Shown: positions 45,728-57,975, counted from the stretch's first letter. The stretch: DNA of 64,000 bases from Gemmatimonadetes bacterium bin94 (GCA_002238865.1 MPNE01000021.1:1-64000); one strand, 5' to 3'. The notes: generated by a model from the letters alone, not told the origin. Program-made: numbers and translations.

Positions 45728-47203
45728 CTAGTTGAACGGCGACGCGTTGCTCGCCACCAGCACCTTGTTCATGTCCAAGCCTATCGTCACCATCGTTTCG
45801 ATCAGAGGTGAACCGGGATCCACGCCCGCGTACAGCTCAAGCGGAGTGTAGATGTCCATGGCGTACCGCGGGTTCTGCGGGACGTACCCGGGCACGACCG
45901 GAGTGGTCCCGGGATCCCCTTCGTTGATGTTGTCGTTCTGATCGATCTCCCGGAGCATCATCGGCAGCTTGATCCCCAGATCGGCGAGCCGGCGGCCCTC
46001 CAGAAGCATGATCTCCTGACGGGCCAGCCAGAGTGCGTGCCATAGCTCGTCGGCTTGTGAAAGACCCGCGATGCTGTCCGCGTCCAGCGACGTGCCCGAA
46101 ACGCTCGGAATCCGGAGGCCATCAGACGGGCGATCCAGAACCAGCCCGGCCCGGAAGGGGCTGTCGGCATCGGCACGGATCATGATTTCACTGCTCCTTG
46201 GGCGAAGGCTCAGGTCGGCGTTGCGGCGCTCGTCAATGTCGTCGAACGACACCATGGACCGCGTTCCGGCCACGGTGATCGCATTCGCCAACTGGGTGCG
46301 GGCCTCCGCGAAATTGCCCGACGCCAGGGCGATCTCCGCCAGGATCAGGTGCATCTCCTCGGCCTTCGCAATCGGAATCGCCGACTCCCGGTTGGTATAC
46401 TTGGGATCCAGGAAGTCCAGTCTCGGCAGGGGCTGCATCTCCTGAAGCGCCCGAAGCACCAGGAAGGCAACCGGCGTGTTGGAGATTGATGTGGCGTCGT
46501 ACCCCTGGGAGAAGAGGAGGCTGGGCTCCGAGGACAACGCGGCGTTCGCCGCCGCGCCGGCGGCTCCCGCGTCACCCAGCAACCGGTGTGCCCGTGCCAG
46601 CGCCGCGTTTGCCTGGGGTCCGAAGCCCGTCGCCGCCTGCAGATCGGTGATCGCCTTGCCCAACGCCACCGACGCCGGCTGCGGCGCTCCGTCCTCTTCG
46701 TGCGGAACGAAGGAGAACACCTCGCCCATGGTCAGGTAGGCCATCCCCCGGTAGTAGTGGGCTTCCGCGACCAGCTGGGGCGGCGCACCGGCATCCTCGG
46801 GTGCGATCACATCGATCACAAAATCGGCCAGGGCGCGAAGTTCCTGGACATTCCAGTAGGCTCCGCTGGCGCTCGTCCCCGTCGAATTCACCAGGTCGGG
46901 CGTGACCTCGTGGGGTTCGTCCATGTCCACGACAATACCGGTGCCGTGGATCGAGTAGTTGTCGCTGATGACTTCCGCCGCCACCACGTAGGCGTTGATC
47001 ATGCGGGCAAACTGCGCCCGAAGCCCCGGCAGAAGCGCCGCCGTGGGGTTGGTGGCCTGGGCCAGATCGTCGTCGGTCGTCGTCGGATTGTTCACCTGGG
47101 TCGGATCGATGGCATCGCACGAGGCCATCGCCAGTACGGTGAGGACGACTCCGGCAATCCCCCTCCCGCCCTTTCCAAGGTTCGGCATGTTCTTGCTCAA
47201 CAT
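45728..47203 (-). CDS. RagB/SusD-like surface lipoprotein
   Basis: A 491-residue lipoprotein ('VVLTVLAMASCDAIDP') with helical repeats of the SusD/TPR type ('MHLILAEIALASGNFAEA', 'WLARQEIMLLEGRRLADLG'). The opening 'DPTQVNNPTTTDDDLAQATNP' (quoted in part as 'QVNNPTTTDDDLAQATN') is typical of RagB. The ATG at 47203 has GGAG 10 bases upstream and starts 24 bases after the SusC A stop, so it pairs with that receptor. Presumed to close over the barrel and present ligand. Confidence 0.9.
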   Translation of the reverse strand: MLSKNMPNLGKGGRGIAGVVLTVLAMASCDAIDPTQVNNPTTTDDDLAQATNPTAALLPGLRAQFARMINAYVVAAEVISDNYSIHGTGIVVDMDEPHEVTPDLVNSTGTSASGAYWNVQELRALADFVIDVIAPEDAGAPPQLVAEAHYYRGMAYLTMGEVFSFVPHEEDGAPQPASVALGKAITDLQAATGFGPQANAALARAHRLLGDAGAAGAAANAALSSEPSLLFSQGYDATSISNTPVAFLVLRALQEMQPLPRLDFLDPKYTNRESAIPIAKAEEMHLILAEIALASGNFAEARTQLANAITVAGTRSMVSFDDIDERRNADLSLRPRSSEIMIRADADSPFRAGLVLDRPSDGLRIPSVSGTSLDADSIAGLSQADELWHALWLARQEIMLLEGRRLADLGIKLPMMLREIDQNDNINEGDPGTTPVVPGYVPQNPRYAMDIYTPLELYAGVDPGSPLIETMVTIGLDMNKVLVASNASPFN

Positions 47204-47226
47204 TGTCAGTGATCTCCTTGATCTCA

Positions 47227-50139
47227 TTAGAACACCACCTCCACCCCAAGCCTGAAGGTCCGGTTCGGGGACAGTGTTATGCTGCTCTCGCTACCGAGTT
47301 CCAGGCCGCCGCCGTTGCTGGTCCCGCTGAGTTCACCGTCAATCAGCATGTTTCGGGACCAGATCCAGAGATTGCGGCCGCTCCCGAAGATGGTTGCCCG
47401 GGTGGCGTTGACGCTTTCGGCTACGCTTGGCGGAAGAACGTACCGTACCGAGACCTCGCGAATCTTGAAGTAGTCGCCATCGTAGAGGAAGGCGCTGCGC
47501 GCGGCGCTCTGGCTGTATCTGCCGCGCGCGGTCCCGTCGGTCCTGTACTGAACCGGGAATGCGTAGGCGCAGCCATCGCTCGCTCCGTCTTCGGTCCCGC
47601 AGCGGACGAGTTCACGGCGATAGATGCCGTTGAAGGTGGCCCACACCGACCCCCAGTCGAAGACCTCATGGCCGCCGGCCCAGTCCGCGAGACCGCTGAT
47701 CGTGAGGTTGTTGCCCACGGAGATCGTGGTGTTGACCGAGCCGTGCTTGTTGGGCGACGGGGCGGTGCCGGTGAATTCGCGCTCGGAGCCATCGGCCAAC
47801 CCGTCTCCGTTGGTATCCACCGGAGTGGTCTGCCACCACGCACCCACAGGGCGCCCCTCGGAAACACGCTTCCCGCTCCCGACAAAGAAATCGGCGACGC
47901 CACCCATGTCGGTGACTTCGTTCTGGTTGTAGTTGAAGGTCCCGCCGACCGACCAGGCCAGCTGCTGACTGTTGAGCACCTGGACCTGCAGGGCCACCTC
48001 CACCCCCCGGTTCCAGATAGCACCCACGTTCTCCTGCTGGGTGCCCTGTCCGGTCACGGGCTGGCGCGGTACCTGAAAGAGCGCGTCGGTCGTGCGGGCG
48101 TCGTAGAAGGTCAGGTTGAGCCCGATCCGGTTCGCCCACAGCGCCGCGTCTATGCCGGCTTCGATCGTAGACGTCTTTTCGGGCTTCAGGTCCAGGTTGC
48201 CGGGATTCGAGAAGCGGGGCGCCGACTGGCCCCTGAACGAGCTGGCCGAGAAGGTGCGGTCCTTCAGGAAGGCCCCGGGGAACTTCCCGGTCTGACCGAA
48301 CGCGCCCCGTACCTTGAGTTCGTCAACGAACGGAATCCCCACATCCTCCGACAGGATGTACGACCCGGTGGCCTTGGGGTAGAGCTCGGTGTCGATGTTG
48401 TCGCCGAAGCTCGATCCGGCGTCGATCCGGAAGCCTCCACCGAGGTAGAGCTTGTCCCACGCGCTCAGCTGCTCGTCGACGTAGAGGCCGCCGTTGAACA
48501 CCTCGACGTTCGCCTCGGCAGCCGTGATCGTCGCCGCGTCGTCGAAGTCGAAGGAGCCGGGGAGGGCAAATTCCTGGCCCTGGGCGTTGATGATGCTCTC
48601 TTCCTCGCGGAAGCCCTGCACGCCGACGGTCAGTTGGGATCCGAGCGTGCGGCCGGGACTCTCCCAGCTGTAGGTCGCGCCGGCATCCATCGAAACCGAG
48701 GTAAAGGACCGATCCCGCCGGTTGAGCTCGCCCGTGGGCTCGCCCGGGGTGAAGCCGATGGGCTCGAACCGACGCTGCTGGTTGGTGCGGTTGTCGGCGC
48801 CCACGTTGAACCTGGCGGTCAGGTTGTCGTGGAGGTTCCAGCGCGCGCCCGTGGAAAAGATGAATCGGTTGACCGACTCCGTGATGTCGGGGAGGAGGAA
48901 GATGTCCAGCGCTTCGTGCAGCGTCGAAGCCCCCGAGAAGAAGAGCGCGTCGCCGACCTCGAAGGTCGTCAAGGGATCGGCGATCGCCGATCCGTTGTAG
49001 AGCCGATCGAAGTTGTGCCGGACGTAGCTCCCCGAGAACTCAAGGGTGAAATTCTCGCTGAGCGACGCCTGCAGACCGCCGCGCAGGTTGTAGTTCGTGC
49101 TGCCGTCGTTGGGCTGGGTCCCGGTCCTGTCTTCCAGGCGGCCGCTGACGCTGTAGGTCACATCGGCCGTGCCCCCCGTGACGCCCACGTAGTAGTTCTG
49201 GGAGGTTCCCTGCTTGAAGTAGAGGTCCCGCAGGAACGTCTCTTCGATCTCTCCGGACTCGACACGTTCCGGGAAGATCAGGCCCATGTCGAAGATGTTC
49301 CAGAGTTCGGGCATTTCGAGGCCCCGCTCGACCCGCGCCGTTATCCGCGGCGCCCCGGGAGTGCCCTTCTTGGTGAAGATCTGAATGACTCCGGTTGCCG
49401 CGTCCGAACCGAAGAGCGTTGACGCGGCTCCTCCCTTGGTCACCTCGATCCGCTCGATGTCTGTGGTGAGGAGGTCCGCCAGCGCCGACGACTGTTCCCC
49501 TCCCGTCCCCGCGGCGGTCGCATGGTCGTTGTCCACGCGCACGCCATCGACATAAATAACGGGGGTCTGGGCGCCGAATACCGAGGACGCGCCCCGGAAG
49601 CTGATCAGCGCGCCCGTGCCGGGCTGTGCGGATGTGGCGCTCACGGTAGCGCCGGACACGCGGCCCTGCAGCAGTTGGTCGATGGATTGCACCGGCGCGA
49701 GCTCGAAGTCCTCCGCGCTGAGCACTTCGACCGAAGTGCCAAGGGCGCGCCGGGTGGTCTCCGCCCCCACGCCCGTAACCACGATTTCGTTCAGGGAAAT
49801 GGCTGTCGACGTCATGACGACGTCGGCGGTGGCCGTTTCCCCGGGCGCCACGGTTACGGTCGCTTCGGCCTCGTCGTAGCCGATCAGCGTGACGCGCACG
49901 ACGTGTTCACCGGCAGGCACGTTGAGGAGCACGAAGCGCCCGGAGGAGTTGGTCAGCTGACCCACTCCGGTGCCCACAACCAGGATCTGGGCATTGGAAA
50001 GTGGACGCGCCGAAGCCGCGTCCACCACCTGTCCCTGGACTACGCCCGTCTGGGCCAGGGCAGGTGTCGCGGTCGCGGCCATCAGCGCCAGAAGCGCGAA
50101 GAGGCCGGCGGAACCGCTCACCAGTCGATTGAAACGCAT
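47227..50139 (-). CDS. SusC/RagA-type TonB-dependent receptor, paralogue A
   Basis: A 970-residue receptor starting 'MRFNRLVSG' (ATG 50139 behind AAGGAAGGG; the ORF track extends 30 residues further). Signal peptide 'ATATPALAQ', regulatory domain, 'LNEIVVTGVG', plug 'PVIYVDGVRVDNDHAT' and 'IEVTKGGAASTLFGSDA', barrel ending 'FRLGVEVVF'. Probably the original partner of the SusD that follows. Compared with paralogue B most residues are identical, so the two genes form a direct repeat of about 2.8 kb separated by about 3 kb. The ligand is unknown. The 165-base gap upstream, after gyrB, gave no convincing promoter. Confidence 0.93.
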   Translation of the reverse strand: MRFNRLVSGSAGLFALLALMAATATPALAQTGVVQGQVVDAASARPLSNAQILVVGTGVGQLTNSSGRFVLLNVPAGEHVVRVTLIGYDEAEATVTVAPGETATADVVMTSTAISLNEIVVTGVGAETTRRALGTSVEVLSAEDFELAPVQSIDQLLQGRVSGATVSATSAQPGTGALISFRGASSVFGAQTPVIYVDGVRVDNDHATAAGTGGEQSSALADLLTTDIERIEVTKGGAASTLFGSDAATGVIQIFTKKGTPGAPRITARVERGLEMPELWNIFDMGLIFPERVESGEIEETFLRDLYFKQGTSQNYYVGVTGGTADVTYSVSGRLEDRTGTQPNDGSTNYNLRGGLQASLSENFTLEFSGSYVRHNFDRLYNGSAIADPLTTFEVGDALFFSGASTLHEALDIFLLPDITESVNRFIFSTGARWNLHDNLTARFNVGADNRTNQQRRFEPIGFTPGEPTGELNRRDRSFTSVSMDAGATYSWESPGRTLGSQLTVGVQGFREEESIINAQGQEFALPGSFDFDDAATITAAEANVEVFNGGLYVDEQLSAWDKLYLGGGFRIDAGSSFGDNIDTELYPKATGSYILSEDVGIPFVDELKVRGAFGQTGKFPGAFLKDRTFSASSFRGQSAPRFSNPGNLDLKPEKTSTIEAGIDAALWANRIGLNLTFYDARTTDALFQVPRQPVTGQGTQQENVGAIWNRGVEVALQVQVLNSQQLAWSVGGTFNYNQNEVTDMGGVADFFVGSGKRVSEGRPVGAWWQTTPVDTNGDGLADGSEREFTGTAPSPNKHGSVNTTISVGNNLTISGLADWAGGHEVFDWGSVWATFNGIYRRELVRCGTEDGASDGCAYAFPVQYRTDGTARGRYSQSAARSAFLYDGDYFKIREVSVRYVLPPSVAESVNATRATIFGSGRNLWIWSRNMLIDGELSGTSNGGGLELGSESSITLSPNRTFRLGVEVVF

Positions 50140-50304
50140 GATTCCCTTCCTTGTCTGTTGATCTGCTCTTGTCGGAGACACCGCCGACATGCGGCATCCC
50201 TCCGTTCGGGTGGCTGTTGTCTGCATCACTTCCTGACGATTTCAAGGATTCGTATCCGGCCTCCTTTCGCCTGTCTGGGGTACGTTCACGGGCCGTACAA
50301 CTTA

Positions 50305-52602
<2,298 letters not shown>

Positions 52603-52606
<4 letters not shown>

Positions 52607-53745
52607 GCCTCGACCACTCCCCGACGAATACGCCACCGCGGCAGAGAAGGTCCCCGCTGCCGCACGTCGGACTCCTTGGGCGCCGTGAGGATGACTTGGC
52701 CCGTCCCTTCTTCGCGCAGCAGTTCCATGATCCTTCCGGAACGGACATCGTCCAGTTCGGCGAAGGCGTCGTCGAGCAGGAGCATGGGTTCGGCTCCGCG
52801 ATGCCTGCGTATCGTTGCGGCCTCGGTGAGGCGCAATGCGAGCGCGGCCGTGCGCCGCTGGCCACCGGAGCCGTAGGCCCGCGCCGGAAGGGAGCGTCCG
52901 CTGGAAGCGATCGTCAGGAGGAGTTCGTCGCGGTGGGGTCCGGGGGCGGTGGCTCCACGCCGCATGTCGGTCTCCCAGCTCGCGTCCAGCCGCACCCTGA
53001 AGCGGTCTCGCACCGCATCCTTCTCCGTACCGAAGGCGCCGTCTTCCGAGGCCGGGCAGTCGCCCGGTGCTCCCAGATCCGGCCGATACGCCATGCCGAC
53101 CGGGTCGTTCTTCGAGATCGCCGTACAGTAGTCCGTGAAGGGACCTGCCCAGGCGGCGGCCCACTCGTGGCGCAAGCAGGTAACGGTCGCGCCGCTGTCG
53201 ATGAGTGCTTCGTCCCAGGCCCGGACCGCGAGGTGCGCCGCGTGCGACTTCAGGGCGGCGTTCCTTTGCGCGAGCACCTTCCTGTAGGCGGTCAGCGACT
53301 CCACGTAGCCCTTTCGGTTCAGGGACAGCACGATGTCCAGGAATCGGCGCCGCAAACCGGGACCTCCGCTCACGAGATCCACGTCCGCCGGGGAAAACAC
53401 CACCGCCCCCAGCCTGCCGAGAGCCCCGGAGATCCTTACGGCGTCGCTCCCATCCACCGACACCTTCTTCTTCTTCCGCTTCCGGTCGAACCCCGCCGAG
53501 ACCGTCGCCGGTCGATCCCCGTCCACGTAACCCTTCAGGTGAAACACGTCTTCATCAAATGCCGTCAGCTCGCTGTCGCCCGCCCCGCGGAAGGAACGGA
53601 AGCTCTCCAGGTAGTAGATCGCTTCGAGAAGGTTCGTTTTCCCCTGCGCGTTGTCGCCGATCACCGCCACCCCTTCCGGCGGGAAGTGCAACTCCTGAAT
53701 TCCCAGGTTCCTGAAGTGGCGCAGCTCCAGTTCCCTCAGGATCAC
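52603..53745 (-). CDS. recF: DNA replication and repair protein RecF
   Basis: An SMC-like ATPase that acts with RecO and RecR to load RecA at gaps. Walker A 'GDNAQGKTNLLEA', signature 'GSGGQRRTAALALRL', Walker B 'MLLLDDAFAELDDV', and 'LRELELRHFRNLG' at the N-terminus as in the family. I chose GTG 53745, which gives 380 residues and the usual RecF beginning. No ribosome site is visible there, and starts further upstream (to 53874) remain open. It is followed with overlap by dciA. Confidence 0.93.
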
Positions 53746-53902
53746 GAACGCTGCGGGAACCGGAGGCAGGAGAATCCGAACATGTACTAATGTAACAGAA
53801 TCGGGCTCGTCTCTCAGGCCGCGCGGCCAGCCGCGGGCTGCCGCGTCCCGTGCGAATACCCGCTCCGTTTCCAACGGTTCCGCATCCGCGCCGTCCGCAG
53901 GC

Positions 53903-54688
53903 TCAGGATCCTCTGAAGTCGGCCCTTCGCTTCTCCAGGAAAGCGGCCATTCCCTCTTTCATGTCGTCCGTCGACGCGAGCAGGCCGAAGAGTGAGGCCT
54001 CGAAGGCGAGAGCGTGATCCATCGTGCCCTCCTCGGCACCGTAAACGGATGCCAGGGCCATCTTTACGGCAATGGGAGCATTCCTCGCGATCCGCCCGGC
54101 GAGGGCCCTGGCCCGGTCCATCAAGTCTCCATGGGGGACGACCATGTTGGCGAGACCGATTTCCGCCGCTCGCTCGGCCCCGATCATGTCGCCGGTGAGG
54201 ATCATTTCAACAGCACGGCCCAACCCCACGAGCCGGGCCAGGCGGACGGTGCCGCCGTAACCGGGGATGATCCCGAGACCGACTTCGGGCAGTCCAAAGC
54301 GGGCGCGTTCGCTTGCCACGCGCAGATGACAGGCCAGCGCGAGTTCGCAGCCACCGCCGAGCGCGTAGCCGCCCACCGCCGCGATCACCGGCTTCGGGAA
54401 CTCCTCGATGCGCCGGAGCACCTCCTGCCCTGCCCGGCTGACTTCGGTGCCGCTGAGAGTACCCATCCTGGCGAGGACTCCGATGTCGGCGCCGGCGACG
54501 AACGCCTTGTCCCCGGCCCCCGTCAGGATGACCGCGCGCACGCCGTCGTCGTCGCGGAGACCGGCAAAAGCGCCGTCGATCTCGGCCATCACCGACGGAT
54601 TCAGCGCGTTCAACTTCGTTTCCCGGTCGATTGTCACCGTGGCGATCGTACCGGAGGCCTCGATCCTGACGTACCTGTTGTCGCTCAT
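53903..54688 (-). CDS. Enoyl-CoA hydratase/isomerase family protein
   Basis: A 261-residue crotonase-fold enzyme. The oxyanion-hole segments 'AFVAGADIGVLA' and 'GGYALGGGCELALAC' are present, and both catalytic Glu positions are kept ('GGCELAL' and 'GLPEVGLGIIPGYGGT'), which supports true hydratase activity on short-chain 2-enoyl-CoA. Length is typical. It is upstream of recF on the same strand and may act with the 3-hydroxyacyl-CoA dehydrogenase and thiolase at 58311-61316. Confidence 0.94.
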   Translation of the reverse strand: MSDNRYVRIEASGTIATVTIDRETKLNALNPSVMAEIDGAFAGLRDDDGVRAVILTGAGDKAFVAGADIGVLARMGTLSGTEVSRAGQEVLRRIEEFPKPVIAAVGGYALGGGCELALACHLRVASERARFGLPEVGLGIIPGYGGTVRLARLVGLGRAVEMILTGDMIGAERAAEIGLANMVVPHGDLMDRARALAGRIARNAPIAVKMALASVYGAEEGTMDHALAFEASLFGLLASTDDMKEGMAAFLEKRRADFRGS

Positions 54689-54957
54689 GCGCGTTTCTCG
54701 CTTGGGGGAGGGCGCCGCGGGTGCGCGGGGAAGCTATGTGCGCGGATGGGACGCTGCCAAGTCGCGATGGGACGGATGGCATCCGGGTCATGGCGGTTTG
54801 CGCGGTCCCGGATTACCTTCCTGATGCCACTGCGGTTCTGTTCGATCGTGCGTCCTCCCGGATCCAATGCGGCTCAAGCCGCGCGCGCCGTACACGGAAC
54901 CGGGGCGTCGATTCGGGCCCGGCCGGGCCCGCTGCAAACCAGTTCTTCCGAGGAATC

Positions 54958-55395
54958 ATGGCGAGATCGCTGAACAAGGTGACCCTGATCGGAAATACGG
55001 GGGGCGACCCCGATGTGCGCACGACTCCGTCCGGAACCCGGGTGGGGAAGCTCTCGCTCGCAACCAGCCGGTCGTTTCAGGATCGATCAGGGCAGCAGCA
55101 GGAGCGTACGCAGTGGCACAGGCTAACATTCTTCGGTCGGCTCGTGGACGTGGTGGAACAGTGGGTCAAGAAAGGGGACAGGCTTTACGTCGAGGGACGT
55201 CTTGAGTACTCCCAGACCCAGGACGAACATGGTGGCACCAGATACTGGACCGACATCATCGTCAACGAAATGATCATGTTGGGGTCGACCGGCGCGGGGC
55301 GGGCCGGACAGGAGCCCGCCGGGGCCGGCGGCGGGTACCGCGGCCCGCAGCCGAAGCAACCCATAACGGAACCCGAGGACGACCTGCCCTTCTAA
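54958..55395 (+). CDS. ssb: Single-stranded DNA-binding protein
   Basis: A 145-residue SSB with the OB-fold start '[18 protein letters not shown]', '[14 protein letters not shown]', and '[16 protein letters not shown]', a short Gly/Pro linker, and the protein-interaction tip 'EPEDDLPF'. ATG 54958 follows GAGGA; the ORF track extends upstream without support. infA begins 37 bases later on the same strand. The 269-base region before it, divergent from the crotonase gene, shows no other gene. Confidence 0.96.
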   Translation: MARSLNKVTLIGNTGGDPDVRTTPSGTRVGKLSLATSRSFQDRSGQQQERTQWHRLTFFGRLVDVVEQWVKKGDRLYVEGRLEYSQTQDEHGGTRYWTDIIVNEMIMLGSTGAGRAGQEPAGAGGGYRGPQPKQPITEPEDDLPF

Positions 55396-55432
55396 CGGAC
55401 AGCAACCGGTTCCACAGCGAGGAAAGAGGCAT

Positions 55433-55648
55433 TTGGCCAACGACGCGATCGAAATGGAAGGCACCGTAACAGAGGTTCTCCCCAACGCCAATTTTCGGGT
55501 GAAGCTCGAGAACGGCCACGAAATCCTCGCCTACCTCTCGGGAAAGATGCGGAAGTTCTACATCCGCGTGCTGGCCGGAGACCGGGTGAAGGTCGAGATG
55601 TCCCCGTATGACCTGACCCGGGGCAGGGTCACGTACCGCTACAAGTGA
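55433..55648 (+). CDS. infA: Translation initiation factor IF-1
   Basis: A complete 71-residue S1/OB-fold protein: '[19 protein letters not shown]', '[17 protein letters not shown]' and '[20 protein letters not shown]' are canonical. The start is TTG, preceded by GAGGAAAGAGG. IF-1 binds the A site of the 30S subunit. infA normally sits with ribosomal-protein genes; here it follows ssb, and may be one of several copies as in some other bacteria. Confidence 0.96.
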   Translation: MANDAIEMEGTVTEVLPNANFRVKLENGHEILAYLSGKMRKFYIRVLAGDRVKVEMSPYDLTRGRVTYRYK

Positions 55649-55715
55649 CCCATCGGGTCGCGGGGATTCGACCGCGGACCGACAACCAGGGGCTGGCGGA
55701 TGCCCCCGGCGCTCT

Positions 55716-56015
55716 TCACCGCTCCGACTTCCACAGCCCCATCAGGTAGGGGTCGAACTTTCCCGGATCCTTCCGGTATTCGCCGGACCATTCACCAAAC
55801 TCGGGGAGTTCCAGCTGGTCCCGGATCTTGCGTGTGGCGAGGCGGATGGCATCGTTGTAGGAAGACGGTGCAACCTGGTTGCCAGCACGGGCCTCGGACT
55901 CCGCCAGGGTGTAGATTTCCGTCGGGGACAGAGACAGCAGGGCGTCGGCCACGCGCGCAGAGCAGTAGTCCCTGTACTTCGCCCGAAGTACGGACTTCGC
56001 GTCTCGGTCCGTCAT
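55716..56015 (-). CDS. Hypothetical protein, 99 residues
   Basis: Small, soluble, helical protein ('VADALLSLSPTEIYTLAESEA', 'YNDAIRLATRKIRDQLELP') ending in an aromatic-rich tail ('FDPYLMGLWKSER'). No motif I recognise. Codon use and open frame look like a real gene, and it starts with ATG. It stands alone, convergent with infA. Confidence 0.6.
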   Translation of the reverse strand: MTDRDAKSVLRAKYRDYCSARVADALLSLSPTEIYTLAESEARAGNQVAPSSYNDAIRLATRKIRDQLELPEFGEWSGEYRKDPGKFDPYLMGLWKSER

Positions 56016-56316
56016 TGCCTAACCCTCTCGCCGACCCGGTATTCCCCGAACAGCAGGAAGCACACACCGCCGATCCGACCTGTCTCCGACAGACCGGACC
56101 GACCAGACAGTACCGGAATGTCCCGAAATGATGACACGGGGTCAAGCAAGCCGGGCACGGACGGAAGGGTGAGCCCCCTGCGGTCGACCCTACACATCGG
56201 GGGTTACTCGGGTTCCCGGAAACGGCAGCGCTGCCTGACCCCGGTGCGCCCCTGGATGGGGCGCAACCCCTGGATTCGCCCCGGTCGAAAGCGGCGGGGG
56301 TTCCCGCCGCGGCTAC
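56016..56316. other. Intergenic region with two hairpins
   Basis: No gene seen. TGCGCCCC-TGGAT-GGGGCGCA (56245-56265) is a perfect 8-bp hairpin. GCGGCGGG-GGTT-CCCGCCGC (56293-56312) is another, right after the ribbon-helix-helix gene stop, and probably its terminator (short T-rich tail on the minus strand). The rest is featureless. Confidence 0.6.
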
Positions 56317-56544
56317 CTACGGCTGTATGAAGCCGGTGGTCGCGTCCGGTGGGGCTGTCATGAGCGAATCCTTCGCCGTCTCGGCGTCCCGGAGACCCCG
56401 GTAGATGGAACGTCGCGTGAGGCCGTACTGGATGACCCTGCTAAGGAAATCCGGGTCGGAGCGCTGAGCCTCTTCGGCTTCCGAAGCAACATCGCTGGGC
56501 AGACGCACACTCAACTGCACGGACCGCGTATTCCACATGAGCAA
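56317..56544 (-). CDS. Ribbon-helix-helix (CopG-like) small protein
   Basis: 75 residues (TTG 56544, or ATG 56538 giving 73). 'SVQLSVRLPSDVASEAEEAQ' reads as the beta-strand and first helix of a ribbon-helix-helix domain, then 'DPDFLSRVIQYGLTRRSIY' as the second helix. Such proteins are DNA-binding repressors and often antitoxins, but no toxin gene is adjacent. A perfect hairpin follows its stop. It lies beside an AT-rich gap, so it may have been acquired. Confidence 0.65.
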   Translation of the reverse strand: MLMWNTRSVQLSVRLPSDVASEAEEAQRSDPDFLSRVIQYGLTRRSIYRGLRDAETAKDSLMTAPPDATTGFIQP

Positions 56545-57002
56545 TTGGCCCCATATCTGAACGTTGGATTCTCATGGATTTCAGGCGAATTGTCCCGAAA
56601 GGCGGTCCCTGCTCAGGTCCCGCTTCAACCCGCCTCCCACTGGACAGGCATCACGATAACCGGCCACGTCCGCGGTACGCAAGGAAAAACGCAAGTCTCC
56701 GTCAATTTATCGTAACTTATTGTCATATAAGAACTTAGGAAAAATTGGGATTTTCCCCAATCCACCTGTTTCCGGGATGTGCCCCGAGCTCCGCGGGTAC
56801 CGTTTCGATACCATCTAAGTGCCAAAATGATAGGCATTTGTAGGAATCCAACGAGACGCCGGATGCAGGGCTACAGAAACAGGTTTTTGCCAAAAAACGA
56901 CGAGTTCGGTGACGAGTTCCAGGAGCGGTTTTGACCCCCATTCCAAGGCCATCCGGACGCGAAAAACTCCCCCATCGCACCCCCAACCCGCTCGACCGGC
57001 GT
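56545..57002. other. AT-rich intergenic region without a recognised gene
   Basis: About 458 bases, with a markedly AT-rich core (56690-56760, for example GTCAATTTATCGTAACTTAT). A small inverted repeat ATTGGG...CCCAAT lies near 56740. ORF-track entries here have no family features and I left them out. It may hold the promoter of the ribbon-helix-helix gene or be the trace of an insertion. No exact DnaA box was seen. Confidence 0.5.
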
Positions 57003-57914
57003 TCAGTGCACCGCCATGCCGGCCACACCGGGATCGGTACCTGCCAGATCGCGACCCATTGCGACATCGTCGGCTGCCGCCACGTCGAGACCGAGTCGGT
57101 CCAGCGTCGAGCGCTCTCCGAACGCCGAAACCAGTCCGGCGACCGCCTTGAATCGCTCCGGCTCGAAGCGCGCCACCAGACGCCCCAGGCCCAACCGCAT
57201 GATGCGGAGGCTCCTCAGCACCTCGTCGTAGGTCACGGGAACCCCGAATCGCACCAGACTGGACACTCCCCCGTCCGGCTCCCGGCTCCGTGCCGGCCCA
57301 GCCGGGAGGCCCGGGAAGACCCCTTTCAGCACTCCGTCGAGCACCGCACCGGCTCGCGCGGTCGCGCTCCGGAAGACGAGTGAGTTCGCGTCGTAGTCGA
57401 GGTGCACACGAGTGACGGATCTGTGGCCGGTGACAATCCGCACCACGGTGCTCTCGTGAAGATCGAGATCCTTGCAGAGATCGCGAAAGCCGATTCTGAG
57501 CAGGGTGGGCCGCGTCAGTGGGGAAAAGCCCCTGCGCTTGAGCACGCGCATGGCGAGATCGAAGCAGTAGCGCCTGAGCGTCCCGTCATCGGTGCCGCCC
57601 CGGCTCTTCCCCGCAGCATCCAGCGCGTGGATGTGCGAAAGCGTCGCGCCGTAGATCCAGTCCAGGATGACCAGCTCGGAAGTCAGGTCCAGGTACTTCA
57701 CCTGGGCCGACCCCAGGTCGATGGCGCGAGTCGACGACGCGTACCGCCCGTCGACGATCACGGCCAGCCCAATGTCCTGGATCAGGCCCCCCGGATGGTA
57801 GAGCTCGTGGACATCCCGGTACTGGACAACGGCTCGGGTCAGAGGCAGTTCGCAGACCCCGGGGACATCGGCCATGGCCTCGGGGCGGCTCTCTGTCGTG
57901 GTCATCCCATACAT
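57003..57914 (-). CDS. Hypothetical protein, 303 residues
   Basis: A soluble protein with no family that I recognise. An N-terminal beta-rich part ('GGLIQDIGLAVIVDGRY', 'VKYLDLTSELVILDWIYG') precedes a helical middle in which 'FRDLCKDLDLHESTVVRIVTG' (quoted in part) could be a helix-turn-helix. The C-terminal part is rich in Arg and Leu. The start is ATG 57914 or the ATG three codons on. It stands alone between the AT-rich gap and rpsU. A DNA-binding or regulatory role is possible but unproven. Confidence 0.6.
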   Translation of the reverse strand: MYGMTTTESRPEAMADVPGVCELPLTRAVVQYRDVHELYHPGGLIQDIGLAVIVDGRYASSTRAIDLGSAQVKYLDLTSELVILDWIYGATLSHIHALDAAGKSRGGTDDGTLRRYCFDLAMRVLKRRGFSPLTRPTLLRIGFRDLCKDLDLHESTVVRIVTGHRSVTRVHLDYDANSLVFRSATARAGAVLDGVLKGVFPGLPAGPARSREPDGGVSSLVRFGVPVTYDEVLRSLRIMRLGLGRLVARFEPERFKAVAGLVSAFGERSTLDRLGLDVAAADDVAMGRDLAGTDPGVAGMAVH

Positions 57915-57975
57915 GGAGGGATAATAACCATATGTTTACAAGACCGGCAAGAAAGGGCCGGATGGCCACTCGGCC

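Noticed and set aside
56690-56960. AT-rich region as a possible replication origin, prompted by nearby recF-dciA-gyrB
   Set aside because: I found no exact TTATCCACA-type box or cluster of near matches, and dnaA and dnaN are not adjacent.
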